From Amycolatopsis alkalitolerans (GTDB lineage: Bacteria > Actinomycetota > Actinomycetes > Mycobacteriales > Pseudonocardiaceae), in assembly GCF_006152065.1 (NCBI RefSeq), contig NZ_VDFW01000026.1, positions 34,051 to 98,050 of the forward strand: DNA of 64,000 bases. Reading direction: 5' to 3'. Numbering within the stretch: position 1 is the stretch's first letter; each line of letters starts with the position of its first letter. This document shows, one piece after another, positions 42,611-51,620 of the stretch. The notes beneath the pieces are model-generated. The model was not told where the DNA came from, made no database searches, and worked only from the letters and a program-made list of their open reading frames with translations. Made by a program: the position numbers and the translations under genes.

Positions 42611-43129
42611 GTGGAGGTCGTGGTCGGGCGGATCGCGAAAGCGCACGGGATCCGCGGCGAACTGGCCGTAGACGTGCGCACCGATTCGCCCGACGAGCGG
42701 TTCGCCGAAGGTGCCGTGCTCGCCGCGCGGCACCGGGACGGCAGCACTCGGTCGCTCACCGTCGCAGCCGCCCGCGCGCACAGCGGGCGGCTGCTGGTGC
42801 GGTTCGAGGAGGTCCGCTCCCGCGACGAGGCCGAACAGGCCCGCGGGATGCTGCTGCTCGTCGACACCGCGGACCTGCCGCCGGCGGACGATCCCGACGA
42901 GTTCTACGACCACGAGCTGGAAGGGCTGCGCGCGGAACTCACCGACGGCACGACCGTCGGCACCGTTCGGGAGATCGTGCACGCGCCCGGTGGCGAGCTG
43001 CTCAGCCTGGACCGCGAGGGCCGGACGGTACTGGTGCCGTTCGTGCGGGCGATCGTGCCCGTCGTCGACGTGGCCGCGGGCCGGGTCGTACTCGACCCGC
43101 CCGAGGGCCTGCTCGACGAAACCGGATAG
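42611..43129 (+). CDS. rimM: ribosome maturation factor RimM
   Basis: 172 residues from GTG 42611. N-terminal [21 protein letters not shown]-terminal PRC-barrel with [13 protein letters not shown] and [20 protein letters not shown]. It assists 30S head assembly around S19. Followed 10 bp later by trmD. Confidence 0.96.
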   Translation: MEVVVGRIAKAHGIRGELAVDVRTDSPDERFAEGAVLAARHRDGSTRSLTVAAARAHSGRLLVRFEEVRSRDEAEQARGMLLLVDTADLPPADDPDEFYDHELEGLRAELTDGTTVGTVREIVHAPGGELLSLDREGRTVLVPFVRAIVPVVDVAAGRVVLDPPEGLLDETG

Positions 43130-43139
43130 TGGGGCCGCC

Positions 43140-43895
43140 ATGCGGATCGACGTCATCACGATCTTCCCCGAGTACCTGGACCCGCTGCGGGCCGCGCTGC
43201 TGGGCCGCGCGATCGAGCGGGATCTCATCCAGCTCGAGGTGCACGACCTGCGGAACTGGACGTACGACGTGCATCGCGCCGTTGACGACGCGCCCTACGG
43301 CGGTGGCCCCGGCATGGTGATGAAGCCGCAGGTCTGGGGCGAAGCGCTGGACACCGTATGCGGCGAAGCGACACGCCTGGTCGTGCCCACGCCGGCCGGC
43401 AGGCCGTTCACGCAGGAGATGGCGCGGGCGTACGCGCGGGAGGAGCACCTGGTCTTCGCGTGCGGCCGGTACGAGGGCATCGACCAGCGGGTCATCGAGG
43501 ATGCCGCCCGCCGGATGCCGGTCGACGAGGTGTCCATCGGCGACTACGTCCTGGTCGGTGGCGAGGCCGCGGTGCTGGTGATGGTCGAGGCCACGGTGCG
43601 GCTGCTGCCCGGCGTGCTCGGCAATCCCGTCTCCGCGGAGCAGGATTCGTTCTCCGACGGCCTCCTCGAAGGACCGAGCTACACGCGGCCCGAGATCTGG
43701 CGCGAACTCCCGGTGCCGGAAGTGCTCCGCTCCGGCAACCACGCGCTGATCGAACGCTGGCGGCGGGACCAGGCGCTGGAGCGCACCCTGCGGCGGCGGC
43801 CCGAACTGCTGGACCGGTTGCCGGAGGGTAGCCTGGACGAGCGTGATCTCGCGCTGCTCGACCGCGTGCGCGGGGAGCAGCGGCAGGCCGGGTGA
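43140..43895 (+). CDS. trmD: tRNA (guanine-37-N1)-methyltransferase
   Basis: 251 residues from ATG 43140. Trefoil-knot SPOUT enzyme: [38 protein letters not shown] and [17 protein letters not shown] bind SAM; catalytic Asp region follows at [15 protein letters not shown]. The gap 43896-44027 before rplS holds TTGACA at 43922 but no clear -10. Confidence 0.97.
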   Translation: MRIDVITIFPEYLDPLRAALLGRAIERDLIQLEVHDLRNWTYDVHRAVDDAPYGGGPGMVMKPQVWGEALDTVCGEATRLVVPTPAGRPFTQEMARAYAREEHLVFACGRYEGIDQRVIEDAARRMPVDEVSIGDYVLVGGEAAVLVMVEATVRLLPGVLGNPVSAEQDSFSDGLLEGPSYTRPEIWRELPVPEVLRSGNHALIERWRRDQALERTLRRRPELLDRLPEGSLDERDLALLDRVRGEQRQAG

Positions 43896-44027
43896 TCCCG
43901 GTGCGATCGCGTCTGCAATACTTGACAGGTTGGCGCGGTTCCCTGCGCGCCCCATGAGCCCCCGGGTCGATCGCTTCCGAGCTGGTCCGCGCCCGGAACC
44001 ACGTAGCAGACGAAGGACGGAATCCCG

Positions 44028-44387
44028 ATGAACACCCTGGACAGCCTGGACGCTCACTCGTTGCGTTCCGACATCCCGAACTTCCGCCCGGGTGACACGC
44101 TGAAGGTGCACGTTCGCGTCATCGAAGGAAACCGCGAGCGCAACCAGATCTTCCAGGGCGTCGTCATCCGCCGTCAGGGCGGCGGCATTCGCGAGACCTT
44201 CACCGTGCGCAAGGTTTCGTTCGGCGTCGGCGTCGAGCGCACTTTCCCGGTGCACTCGCCGAATATCGCCAAGATCGAGGTCTTCAAGCGCGGCGACGTG
44301 CGGCGCGCGAAGCTGTACTACCTCCGTGAGCTGCGCGGCAAGGCGGCGAAGATCAAGGAGCGTCGCGAAGCCCCCACGGCGTCTTGA
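44028..44387 (+). CDS. rplS: 50S ribosomal protein L19
   Basis: 119 residues. [40 protein letters not shown] and [16 protein letters not shown] are L19 hallmarks, ending in [19 protein letters not shown]. It sits at the 30S/50S interface. lepB follows after 24 bp. Confidence 0.98.
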   Translation: MNTLDSLDAHSLRSDIPNFRPGDTLKVHVRVIEGNRERNQIFQGVVIRRQGGGIRETFTVRKVSFGVGVERTFPVHSPNIAKIEVFKRGDVRRAKLYYLRELRGKAAKIKERREAPTAS

Positions 44388-44411
44388 CCGGCGCCCTAGT
44401 AGCCTGGCGAC

Positions 44412-45344
44412 GTGGTCGAACCTGTGCCCTCGAGCGCTGCTGAGGACGAACCGGAACGTGCCGAAAACGGCGAAGATGCGGAAACCGGCGCAAATGGAAA
44501 GCGGCGACGCCGCAAGCCCAAGAAACAGCGTTCCTTCTGGGTCGAGTTGCCGATCCTGATCGTGGTCGCACTGGTTCTTGCCTTTGTTTTCCAGCAATTC
44601 TTCGCCCGGGTCTACACGATTCCGTCGGGATCGATGGAGGCGACGCTGCACGGCTGCACCGGCTGTTACGGCGACAAGATCCTGGTCGACAAGATCACCT
44701 ACGACTTCACCGATCCCAGCCCCGGTGACGTCGTGGTGTTCAAGGGTCCCGAACCGTGGGTCGAGAGCGAAGGCCCGGTGGAGCGCTCAAGCAACCCGGT
44801 CGTGCGGTTCTTCCAGAACATCGGCTCGGTGTTCGGCCTCGCGCCACCGGACGAGCGGGACTTCGTCAAGCGGATCATCGCCGTCGGCGGCCAGACCGTG
44901 TCCTGCTGCGACGCGCAGAACCGGGTCGTGGTCGACGGCAAGGCGCTCAACGAGCCCTACATCCACTGGGTGGATCCGAACGACCCGCACCAGGACCCGT
45001 TCGATCCGGTGACGGTGCCCAAGGGCGACGTCTGGGTCATGGGGGACAACCGCAACGACTCATGCGATTCGCGCTGCCAGGGCGGCGGGGGGCTGCGTGG
45101 CGTCGTGCCCGTTTCCGACATCATCGGCAAGGCCCGCATCATCGTGCTGCCACCCAGCAGATGGGGCGGGATCAGCGACACCAACCCGCAGAAGAACGCG
45201 CAACCGGTCGCGCTGGGGATGAGTGCGCCCAACTGGCAACAGGGTGTGCCGCTCGGGGTCGGGATGGCCGCGGCCTGGCCCGCGGTGTCGCTCAGCCGCA
45301 GGCTCGGGTCCGGCGTGCGCAGGGCGGCCAAGCGAAAGCGATAG
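44412..45344 (+). CDS. lepB: signal peptidase I
   Basis: 310 residues from a GTG. Cytosolic basic stretch, one membrane segment (LPILIVVALVLAFVFQQF), then catalytic Ser74 in IPSGSMEATL and Lys153 in RDFVKRIIAVGG. Box GDNRNDSCDSR is conserved. An insert with CTGCYGDK and the paired cysteines SCCD may form disulfides outside the cell. It cleaves Sec/Tat signal peptides. rnhB starts 3 bp later. Confidence 0.95.
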   Translation: MVEPVPSSAAEDEPERAENGEDAETGANGKRRRRKPKKQRSFWVELPILIVVALVLAFVFQQFFARVYTIPSGSMEATLHGCTGCYGDKILVDKITYDFTDPSPGDVVVFKGPEPWVESEGPVERSSNPVVRFFQNIGSVFGLAPPDERDFVKRIIAVGGQTVSCCDAQNRVVVDGKALNEPYIHWVDPNDPHQDPFDPVTVPKGDVWVMGDNRNDSCDSRCQGGGGLRGVVPVSDIIGKARIIVLPPSRWGGISDTNPQKNAQPVALGMSAPNWQQGVPLGVGMAAAWPAVSLSRRLGSGVRRAAKRKR

Positions 45345-45347
45345 CCA

Positions 45348-46175
45348 GTGGGTAGCTCTTCGGCGCTCGCGGCCCCGATCAGGCCACCCCGGGCGGTCGT
45401 CCGGGGGGATCTGTTCTGGGGTTTGACGTCCGCGCTCGAACGGCGCGGGCTCGGTCCCGTCGCCGGAGTGGACGAGGCGGGGCGCGGTGCCTGCGCCGGC
45501 CCGCTCGTGGTCGCGGCCTGCGTGCTCAAACCCGGTGACGCGGCGCGGCTGACGGAACTGACCGATTCCAAGCTGCTGACGGCGCTGGCCCGCGACCGTG
45601 TCTACGACCGGGTGATAGCGCGGGCGCTCGACTACTCCATCGTGGTGATTCCGGCCGCCGAGGTGGACCTGCTCGGCATCCACGTGATGAACATCGAGGG
45701 CATGCGCCGCGCGATCGCGGGGCTGCGGACCGCGCCTGGCTACGTACTGACCGACGGGTTCAAGGTGCCCGGGCTTGGCGCGCCGAGCCTGGCGGTGATC
45801 AAGGGGGACAGGGCGGTCGCGTGCGTGGCGGCCGCGTCGGTGCTGGCCAAGGTGACCAGGGACCGGATCATGGTCGACCTGCACGGGGAGCATCCGGCGT
45901 ACGGGTTCGACGTGCACAAGGGGTACACGACGAACGACCACGGCGCGGCGCTCACCGAGCACGGTCCCAGCGCGGTACATCGGTGGTCTTACACGAACGT
46001 GGCGACGGCGGCGGCCGCGCACGGGACGCGGCCGCCGCACAAGGTGATGCTGACCGCGGCCGCGCTGGAGCAGCAGGAGCCGCCGGTGCGTGCTCTTGAC
46101 GACGTCGTGAGTCAGAATGAGAGTTCCGCCGCCGGAAGTCGGCCGAGCTCGCGAGGAGGGGCGCGCATTCCATGA
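45348..46175 (+). CDS. rnhB: ribonuclease HII
   Basis: 275 residues from GTG 45348. Catalytic [17 protein letters not shown] gives Asp-Glu; YVLTDGF and [15 protein letters not shown] supply the remaining acidic site, then [12 protein letters not shown] long C-terminal tail follows the core. It removes ribonucleotides from DNA. Overlaps the DUF2469 gene by 4 bp. Confidence 0.95.
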   Translation: MGSSSALAAPIRPPRAVVRGDLFWGLTSALERRGLGPVAGVDEAGRGACAGPLVVAACVLKPGDAARLTELTDSKLLTALARDRVYDRVIARALDYSIVVIPAAEVDLLGIHVMNIEGMRRAIAGLRTAPGYVLTDGFKVPGLGAPSLAVIKGDRAVACVAAASVLAKVTRDRIMVDLHGEHPAYGFDVHKGYTTNDHGAALTEHGPSAVHRWSYTNVATAAAAHGTRPPHKVMLTAAALEQQEPPVRALDDVVSQNESSAAGSRPSSRGGARIP

Positions 46176-46495
46176 GCGCAGAGGATCTCGAGAAGTACGA
46201 GACCGAGATGGAGTTGTCGCTGTACCGGGAGTACCGCGACATCGTCAGCCAGTTCTCGTATGTGGTGGAGACCGAGCGCCGGTTCTACCTGGCCAACGCC
46301 GTGGACGTGCAGGTCCGCGACGGTGGTGGCGAGGTGTACTTCGAGGTGCGGATGTCGGACGCGTGGGTGTGGGACATGTACCGCCCGGCGCGTTTCGTGA
46401 AGAACGTGCGTGTCATCACGTTCAAGGACGTGAACGTCGAAGAGCTCGAGAAGCCGGACCTGCGGTTGCCCGAGGACGGTCCGTTCTCGGGCTGA
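46172..46495 (+). CDS. DUF2469 domain protein
   Basis: 107 residues, highly conserved family in actinobacteria: [38 protein letters not shown] and [20 protein letters not shown]. Function unknown. Always near rnhB and yraN. The following 123 bp to yraN carry two DnaA boxes. Confidence 0.93.
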   Translation: MSAEDLEKYETEMELSLYREYRDIVSQFSYVVETERRFYLANAVDVQVRDGGGEVYFEVRMSDAWVWDMYRPARFVKNVRVITFKDVNVEELEKPDLRLPEDGPFSG

Positions 46496-46506
46496 TCCCG
46501 CCCGGT

Positions 46507-46533
46507 TTGTCCACAACAGGTGGGTTATCCACA
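46507..46533 (+). promoter_or_regulatory. pair of DnaA boxes 18 bp apart upstream of yraN
   Basis: TTGTCCACA (46507-46515), the actinobacterial form, and TTATCCACA (46525-46533), the E. coli form, lie in the same orientation with an 18-bp step. They lie 86 bp before the yraN GTG. A second pair with the same step is at 56640-56666. Confidence 0.65.
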
Positions 46534-46618
46534 GGTGTCGCGATTCGTTCTGGCGCACCCAGTGCCGAGCCTGGCAACGTCTTCACCGGACGTGAAGAAC
46601 CGAGCACTGGGGGTAGCA

Positions 46619-46999
46619 GTGAGCGACGCTGTCGCGAGACCGGCCGCACATCTCGACCTCGGCCGCAAAGGCGAGGAGCTGGCCGCCCGGCATCTGGGGT
46701 CGGTCGGTCTCGTGGTGCTGGAACGGAACTGGCGCTGCCGCGAGGGCGAACTCGACATCGTGGCCACCGATCCTTACGGCACGGTCGTGGTCTGCGAGGT
46801 GAAGACCAGGGCGGGGCGGAACTTCGGCGATCCGGCCGAGGCGGTCACGCCTGAGAAGATCGCCCGTATCCGCCGCATCACGGGCCAGTGGCTCCGAGCC
46901 CGTCACGTCGGCTGGTGCCGGATCCGGTTCGACGTGGTCTCCGTCCTGGTCGATCCCGCCGGCGAGTTCCGGCTCAAGCACTTTCCCGGGGCCTTCTGA
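46619..46999 (+). CDS. yraN: YraN family endonuclease-like protein
   Basis: 126 residues from GTG 46619 (VSDAVARPAAHLDLGRKGEE), after a G-rich CTGGGGGTA. The restriction-endonuclease-like core is clear: GELDIVATD, VVCEVKTRAGRNFG give the D-ExK motif. Length fits the family (about 120); an in-frame upstream extension would cross the DnaA boxes. Function is unknown, possibly DNA repair. Overlaps comM (TGATG). Confidence 0.92.
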   Translation: MSDAVARPAAHLDLGRKGEELAARHLGSVGLVVLERNWRCREGELDIVATDPYGTVVVCEVKTRAGRNFGDPAEAVTPEKIARIRRITGQWLRARHVGWCRIRFDVVSVLVDPAGEFRLKHFPGAF

Positions 47000-48510
47000 T
47001 GCCGATCGGACACACCTGGTCGGTCGCCGTCCTCGGGATCGACGGCCGGCTCATCGAGGTCGAGGCCGACCTCGGCGGCGGCCTGCCGACCACGAAGCTC
47101 GTCGGCCTGCCCGACGCCGGGCTCCGCGAAGCGAAGGACAGGGTGCGCTCCGCCGTCCGCAACTCCGGTCGGCAATGGCCGGGGGAGAAGCTTACCCTGG
47201 GCCTGTCTCCCGCGGACCTGCCCAAGCTGGGCTCGGGCTACGACCTGGCCATCGCGGTCGCCGTACTGGCCGCCGCCGGGAGCGTGCCCGCGACCAGGCT
47301 GCCCGGCACGATCCTGCTGGGTGAGCTGTCGCTGGACGGCCGCGTCCGCGAGATCCGCGGCGTGCTGCCCGGGCTGATAGCCGCTCGGAAGGCGGGCATG
47401 AAACGGGCCGTGGTCCCGGCGCATTCGCTGTCCGAGGCGGCTCTCGTCGAAGATCTGGAAATCTTCGGCGCGGCTCGCCTGGCAGATGTGATCTCCTGGC
47501 TCGAAGGCGAGGGCACGCTGGTCAGGCCCGAGGTCGCGGCCGGGAACGACCCACCGAAACCACCGGATCTCACGGATGTGGTCGGCCAGCCCGAAGCGCG
47601 CTGGGCGCTCGAGGTCGCGGCCGCCGGCGGTCATCACGTGCTGTTCACAGGGCCGCCGGGCGTCGGCAAGACGATGCTCGCGAAGCGGTTGCCCGGCCTG
47701 CTGCCGACGCTGTCGATCGAAGAAGCCCTCGAGGTGACGGCGGTCCATTCCGTGCACGGATCGCTTTCGCCGACGGCACCGTTGGCGACGACGCCGCCAT
47801 TCGTGGCGCCGCACCATTCGGTGTCGGTGGCCGCCCTGGTCGGGGGCGGTAGTGGACTTGCCTCTCCGGGCCTGATCAGCCAGGCCCATCGTGGGGTGCT
47901 GCTGCTCGACGAGGCTTGCGAATTCTCGGGCCAGGCCCTGGAGTCCCTGCGCACCGCGATCGAGGAAGGCGAGATCCGGATCGCCCGGTCGAAGGGTTCG
48001 GTCCGCTACCCGGCGCGGTTCCAGCTCGTCCTGGCCGCCAACCCGTGCCCGTGCGCGCCGCCACGGGAAACCGACTGCACCTGCACGCCGGCCGCCCGCC
48101 GCCGGTACCTGAACAGGCTTTCCGGGCCGTTGCTCGACCGGGTGGACATCCGGGTTCGCATGCGTCCCATCACCGCGATGACCACGCACGCGGACGGCGC
48201 CCCGGAGCCGACAGAAGCGGTGCGCGAACGAGTCCTGGCGGCCCGCGACCGCGCGGCCACCCGATGGTCGGCGCACGGCTGGCGCACCAACGCGGAGGTC
48301 CCCGGGCCGGCGCTACGCCGCCAGTTCGCACTTCCACGGCACGCAACCGCCTTGCTGGATCGCAGCCTCGAGCGGGGCCTCCTGTCCGCCCGCGGCGCCG
48401 ACCGTTGCCTGCGCCTCTCCTGGACCCTGGCCGACCTGGCCGCCGACCCCGAACCCAGTGCCGACCACGTGGCCGCCGCACTGGAGTTCCGAGACCGGAG
48501 AGCCGCATGA
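46999..48510 (+). CDS. comM: YifB/ComM Mg-chelatase-like AAA+ ATPase
   Basis: 503 residues. N-terminal Lon-protease-like domain (DLGGGLPTTKLVGLPDAGL), Walker A GPPGVGKTMLAKR, Walker B LLLDEACEFSG, sensor AANPCPC and a Cys cluster DCTCTPAARRRYLNRLSGPL. ComM is a branch-migration helicase aiding natural transformation in Vibrio/Haemophilus. Its end (ADHVAAALEFRDRRAA) is repeated in decayed form seven times downstream. The stop codon overlaps an ATG opening the repeat array. Confidence 0.94.
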   Translation: MPIGHTWSVAVLGIDGRLIEVEADLGGGLPTTKLVGLPDAGLREAKDRVRSAVRNSGRQWPGEKLTLGLSPADLPKLGSGYDLAIAVAVLAAAGSVPATRLPGTILLGELSLDGRVREIRGVLPGLIAARKAGMKRAVVPAHSLSEAALVEDLEIFGAARLADVISWLEGEGTLVRPEVAAGNDPPKPPDLTDVVGQPEARWALEVAAAGGHHVLFTGPPGVGKTMLAKRLPGLLPTLSIEEALEVTAVHSVHGSLSPTAPLATTPPFVAPHHSVSVAALVGGGSGLASPGLISQAHRGVLLLDEACEFSGQALESLRTAIEEGEIRIARSKGSVRYPARFQLVLAANPCPCAPPRETDCTCTPAARRRYLNRLSGPLLDRVDIRVRMRPITAMTTHADGAPEPTEAVRERVLAARDRAATRWSAHGWRTNAEVPGPALRRQFALPRHATALLDRSLERGLLSARGADRCLRLSWTLADLAADPEPSADHVAAALEFRDRRAA

Positions 48511-49615
48511 CTTCCCTGCCTCTCACCTCCGCGGGCGAGGCCGCGCCACCTCGGTCGGCGGTCGGACTGTGCCGCGGCCGCTTGGGTGTTCCGGTACCGG
48601 AGGGCTGCGTGACCCCTCTGTCCCTCACCGCCGCGTGTATGACCGCGTCAACTCGGTCGGCGGTCCGACTATGCGGGGGTCGCTTGGGTGTTCCGCTCCC
48701 GGAGAGCTGCGTGACTTCCCTGCCTCTCACCGCCGCGGGCGAGGCCGCGTCACGTGGGTCGGCGGTCGGACTATGCGGGGGTCGCTTGGGTGTTCCGGTA
48801 TCGGAGAGCTGCGTGACTTCCCCGCTCCCCACCGCCGCGCGCGAGGCCTCACCACCCGCCGCGGGCCCGCACCGCCCGCACCGGACCTCGCGGCGCGAAG
48901 GCCTAGCTACGTCTCGTCGCTGCCCCAATCGGCAACGGTCCGCCCAGGCTCGCGCGGCTGCTCCGGCCGGAGGACCCCGGGCCGGGTGCCGACCGTGCTA
49001 CCGCCGTCCTGGGCTTCCGAGACCGGAAAGTCGCATGACCTCCCCGCTTTCCACCGCCGCGCGCGACCTCGCCACCCGATACGGGCCTGCACAATCCGTA
49101 CCCGGCCTCGCCGCGCCCGTGGTTGGTTGCGTCTCATCGCCACGTCGATCGGCAACGGCCCGCCCGGGCCTGCGCGGCCGCGACGCCGGACCTGGTGCCG
49201 AACCTGTCGCCGCTATGGAGTTCCGCAGACCGGAGACCCGCACGACCTCCGCGCTCCTCACTGCCCCGCGCAGGTCCTCGCTCGCTGGCGCGGGCCCAGG
49301 CCGTCTACACCCGTGCTCGCGGCGCCCACGCGCGGCTGTTTCTCATCGCCACCTCGCCAGACGGTCCGCCCGGGCCCGCGCGGCTGCTCCGGCCGGAGGA
49401 CCCCGGGCCGGTTGCCGACCGTGGCGCCGCCGCTCCGGGGCTCCGGGACCGGAGATCCGCACGACCTCCGCGCTCCTCACTGCCCCGCGCAGGTCCTCGC
49501 TCGCTGGCGCGGGCCCAAACCGTCTGCACCTGTCCTCGCCGCGCCCACGCCCGGCTGTTTCTCATGGCCACCTCGCCCGGGCCCGCGCGGCGGCTTCGAC
49601 CGGACGGAGCCGAGC
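48508..49615 (+). repeat. tandem array built from copies of the comM 3' end
   Basis: Counting from the base after the comM start-like ATG, unit borders (TGAC or CGAC) fall at 48508, 48610, 48712, 48814, 49036, 49243 and 49462. Units are 102, 102, 102, 222, 207, 219 bp and a last partial one of about 150 bp. Every complete unit is a multiple of three. Each unit ends in a version of TTCCG-GACCGGAGAGC-CGCATGAC, the comM terminus; in the comM frame the 222-bp unit reads DPGPGADRATAVLGFRDRKV then stop, against DPEPSADHVAAALEFRDRRA in ComM. A 372-codon frame opens at the ATG overlapping the comM stop (48507) and ends at 49625 inside dprA. Whether it is translated is unknown. Confidence 0.85.
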
Positions 49616-50773
49616 ATGGTGGTGACCGAAGAGCGACTCGCGCGGGCCTATCTGTTGCGGGTCGCCGAACCGCCGGCCCGCGCGTTGGCGGCCTTCGCGG
49701 CGGAAGTGGGGCCGATTGCCGCGGCAAAGGCTGTCAGGGCGGGGAAATGCCCCCAATCCGTCGCCGACGAAACGGCTGCCCGGCGCGACAACGACCGCGC
49801 GGAGTCGGACCTCGAAGCAGGAGAGCGCGACGGCGCCCGCCTGATCATCCCCGAGGATGACGAGTGGCCAGCCTGGCCGCTCCTGTGCCTCGACGTCGCC
49901 GGGCGGCGGGGACTCCAGAGCGGTGCCCCACCCCTGGCCCTATGGGCACGCGGCGCGGCCCGGCTCGACAAGGCTGCCGAGGCCGCGGTGGCGATCGTCG
50001 GATCTCGGGCGGCGAGCGGCTACGGCGAAAACGTGGCGGGCGAGTTCGCCTTCGGCTTGGCGCGGCGCGAACTGTCCGTCATCTCCGGTGCGGCCTTCGG
50101 CATCGACGGCGCCGCGCACCGCGGAGCCCTCGCCGCGGGCGGGGTGACCGTCGCGTTGCTGGGCTGCAGTCTGGACGCCGGCTATCCCTCCGGGCATACC
50201 ATCCTGCTCGGCAAGATCGCCGAGCAACGCGGGCTTGTCGTCAGTGAGTATCCGCCGGGAACCAGGCCGGCCCGCCACCGCTTCCTCGTCCGGAATCGCC
50301 TGATCGCCGCGCTGACCGAGGGCACCGTCGTGGTCGAGGCCGGCCGGCGTAGCGGAGCGCGCAACACCGCGAACACAGCCATGGCGCTGGGCAAGCTCGT
50401 GATGGCCGTGCCGGGGCCGATCAGCTCGGCGACGTCCGCGGGCTGCCATGACCTCATCCGGAACTCCGCCGCCACGCTGGTCGCGTCCGTCGACGACGTG
50501 ATCGACATCGTGGGCAAGCTGGGCACAGCGACGGCCGAGCGGCTTTGGCCGAAGCGCCGCACGGATGGTCTGGAGCAGGACGCGCTCCGGGTGCACGAGG
50601 CGCTCCAGCGGCGTCAGGGCAAATCGGCCGAGCAGATCGCGACCGAATCCGGCGTGCCCGTACCCCGGGTTCGCGCGTTGCTGCCCGCGCTCGAACTCGA
50701 GGGGCTGGTTCAGTGCGATGAAAGTGGTTGGCAGCAACGACGTGTCGTCGGGAGAACCCAGGAAAGCGCCTAA
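49616..50773 (+). CDS. dprA: DNA processing protein DprA
   Basis: 385 residues from ATG 49616 (MVVTEERLARAYLLRVAEPP). The frame is open far upstream through the repeat array, but the conserved N-terminus begins here. Rossmann DprA core: VAIVGSRAASGYGENVAGEF, SGAAFGIDGAAHRGAL, GCSLDAGYPSGH, RFLVRNRLIAALTEGTVVVEA, NTANTAMALGKLVMAVPGP. A C-terminal winged helix follows (residues 315-370). It loads RecA on incoming single-stranded DNA. Confidence 0.94.
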   Translation: MVVTEERLARAYLLRVAEPPARALAAFAAEVGPIAAAKAVRAGKCPQSVADETAARRDNDRAESDLEAGERDGARLIIPEDDEWPAWPLLCLDVAGRRGLQSGAPPLALWARGAARLDKAAEAAVAIVGSRAASGYGENVAGEFAFGLARRELSVISGAAFGIDGAAHRGALAAGGVTVALLGCSLDAGYPSGHTILLGKIAEQRGLVVSEYPPGTRPARHRFLVRNRLIAALTEGTVVVEAGRRSGARNTANTAMALGKLVMAVPGPISSATSAGCHDLIRNSAATLVASVDDVIDIVGKLGTATAERLWPKRRTDGLEQDALRVHEALQRRQGKSAEQIATESGVPVPRVRALLPALELEGLVQCDESGWQQRRVVGRTQESA

Positions 50774-50905
50774 TGGGCCAGTTCGAGACGAACCGAGGAG
50801 GTGTTGTCTTCACGTGACGGAAGTCGGGAGTGTTCGAGTCGCCCGTTGATCGTCTCGGTGGGTCCGTTGTCCAGGTTGTGGAGGTGGCCCTCTTGCCGAA
50901 GCGGG
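50774..50905 (-). pseudogene. transposase C-terminal relic (ISL3-like)
   Basis: On the minus strand the stretch encodes NLDNGPTETINGRLEHSR, matching the conserved NGPTEAINGRLEHLRG segment of ISL3-type transposases. The frame is broken after LEH, and no upstream catalytic part or inverted repeats are seen. It abuts the dprA stop. A scar of an old insertion. Confidence 0.65.
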
Positions 50906-51124
50906 TCGGCCACGAGGGCGTTTTGTTCAGTGCGCCGGAAGAGGGCCTGGCCAGTGCGCTTGTCGCGACGTCGCGTTCGTGCGGACCTATGCGCCGGGCC
51001 GCGGCATGTCCATCCACTCGGCCGCGCGCCCGCGACGAGCACCCGCCGTCCCGAAATCTTCGCTGGCGGATGTCGAGGCCGCTCCGACCTTCAGCCGACG
51101 GTGCACTTCGAGATCACCGGAAAC

Positions 51125-51391
51125 GATCCGGCAGAGGTGCGGGCCTGCTACAACCGTGCCGTCGCGGTCGCCGTGGTGCGTGGTCCGGTAGGTGGACTCG
51201 CCCTCCTTGAGCCGCCGGATGCTGACGACCGGATGTCCCGGCACCATCGCCTGCACGCAGTCCGGACGCACCTGCTGGAGATGGCTGGGGAGCGTCAGGC
51301 CGCCGAGGCCGGGTACCGCATGGCGGCACGACTGATCACCAGCCTCCCGGACATCTCCAGCACGGCGCGGCCCGCCCAATGCTCCCGGTGA
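51125..51391 (+). pseudogene. relic of an ECF sigma factor C-terminal domain
   Basis: VRACYNRAVAVAVVRGPVGG then LALLEPPDADDRMSRHHRLH and LLEMAGERQAAEAGYRMAAR resembles the helical-repeat C-terminal domain of ECF sigma factors of the DUF6596 (ECF42-like) type. The sigma-2 and sigma-4 regions are missing and the end (SSTARPAQCSR) is off-pattern. About 90 codons remain. The flanking stretches 50906-51124 and 51392-51620 hold nothing I recognise. Confidence 0.6.
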
Positions 51392-51620
51392 GCCCAGTGC
51401 GCACCACGTATCGATCGTGGTCGGCTTGCGGAACTCCCGTTGTCTCACGGCGACGTCATCGAGGTCAGTCTCGGTTCGTGGATCCTTGATGTTCGGCGAC
51501 GATAGCCGCAACGGCTGGATAAGCGGGGCGAGACGCCGCGGCCGCGATCAAGGCCGTCGGGTACCTCGTCTCCCGAGATCCGGCCCGCTCATCGCGGAAT
51601 CGATCGCTACGCGCGAAGGC

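Noticed and set aside
42711..43139. trmD starting inside rimM
   Set aside because: The open frame extends upstream, but [11 protein letters not shown] at 43140 is the conserved TrmD N-terminus.
43896..44027. L19 leader RNA before rplS
   Set aside because: No conserved structure could be recognised; only a lone TTGACA.
48458..49615. dprA starting far upstream, reading through the repeat array
   Set aside because: The frame is open, but the DprA N-terminus starts at 49616 and the upstream start would lie inside comM. Kept only as part of the repeat-array question.
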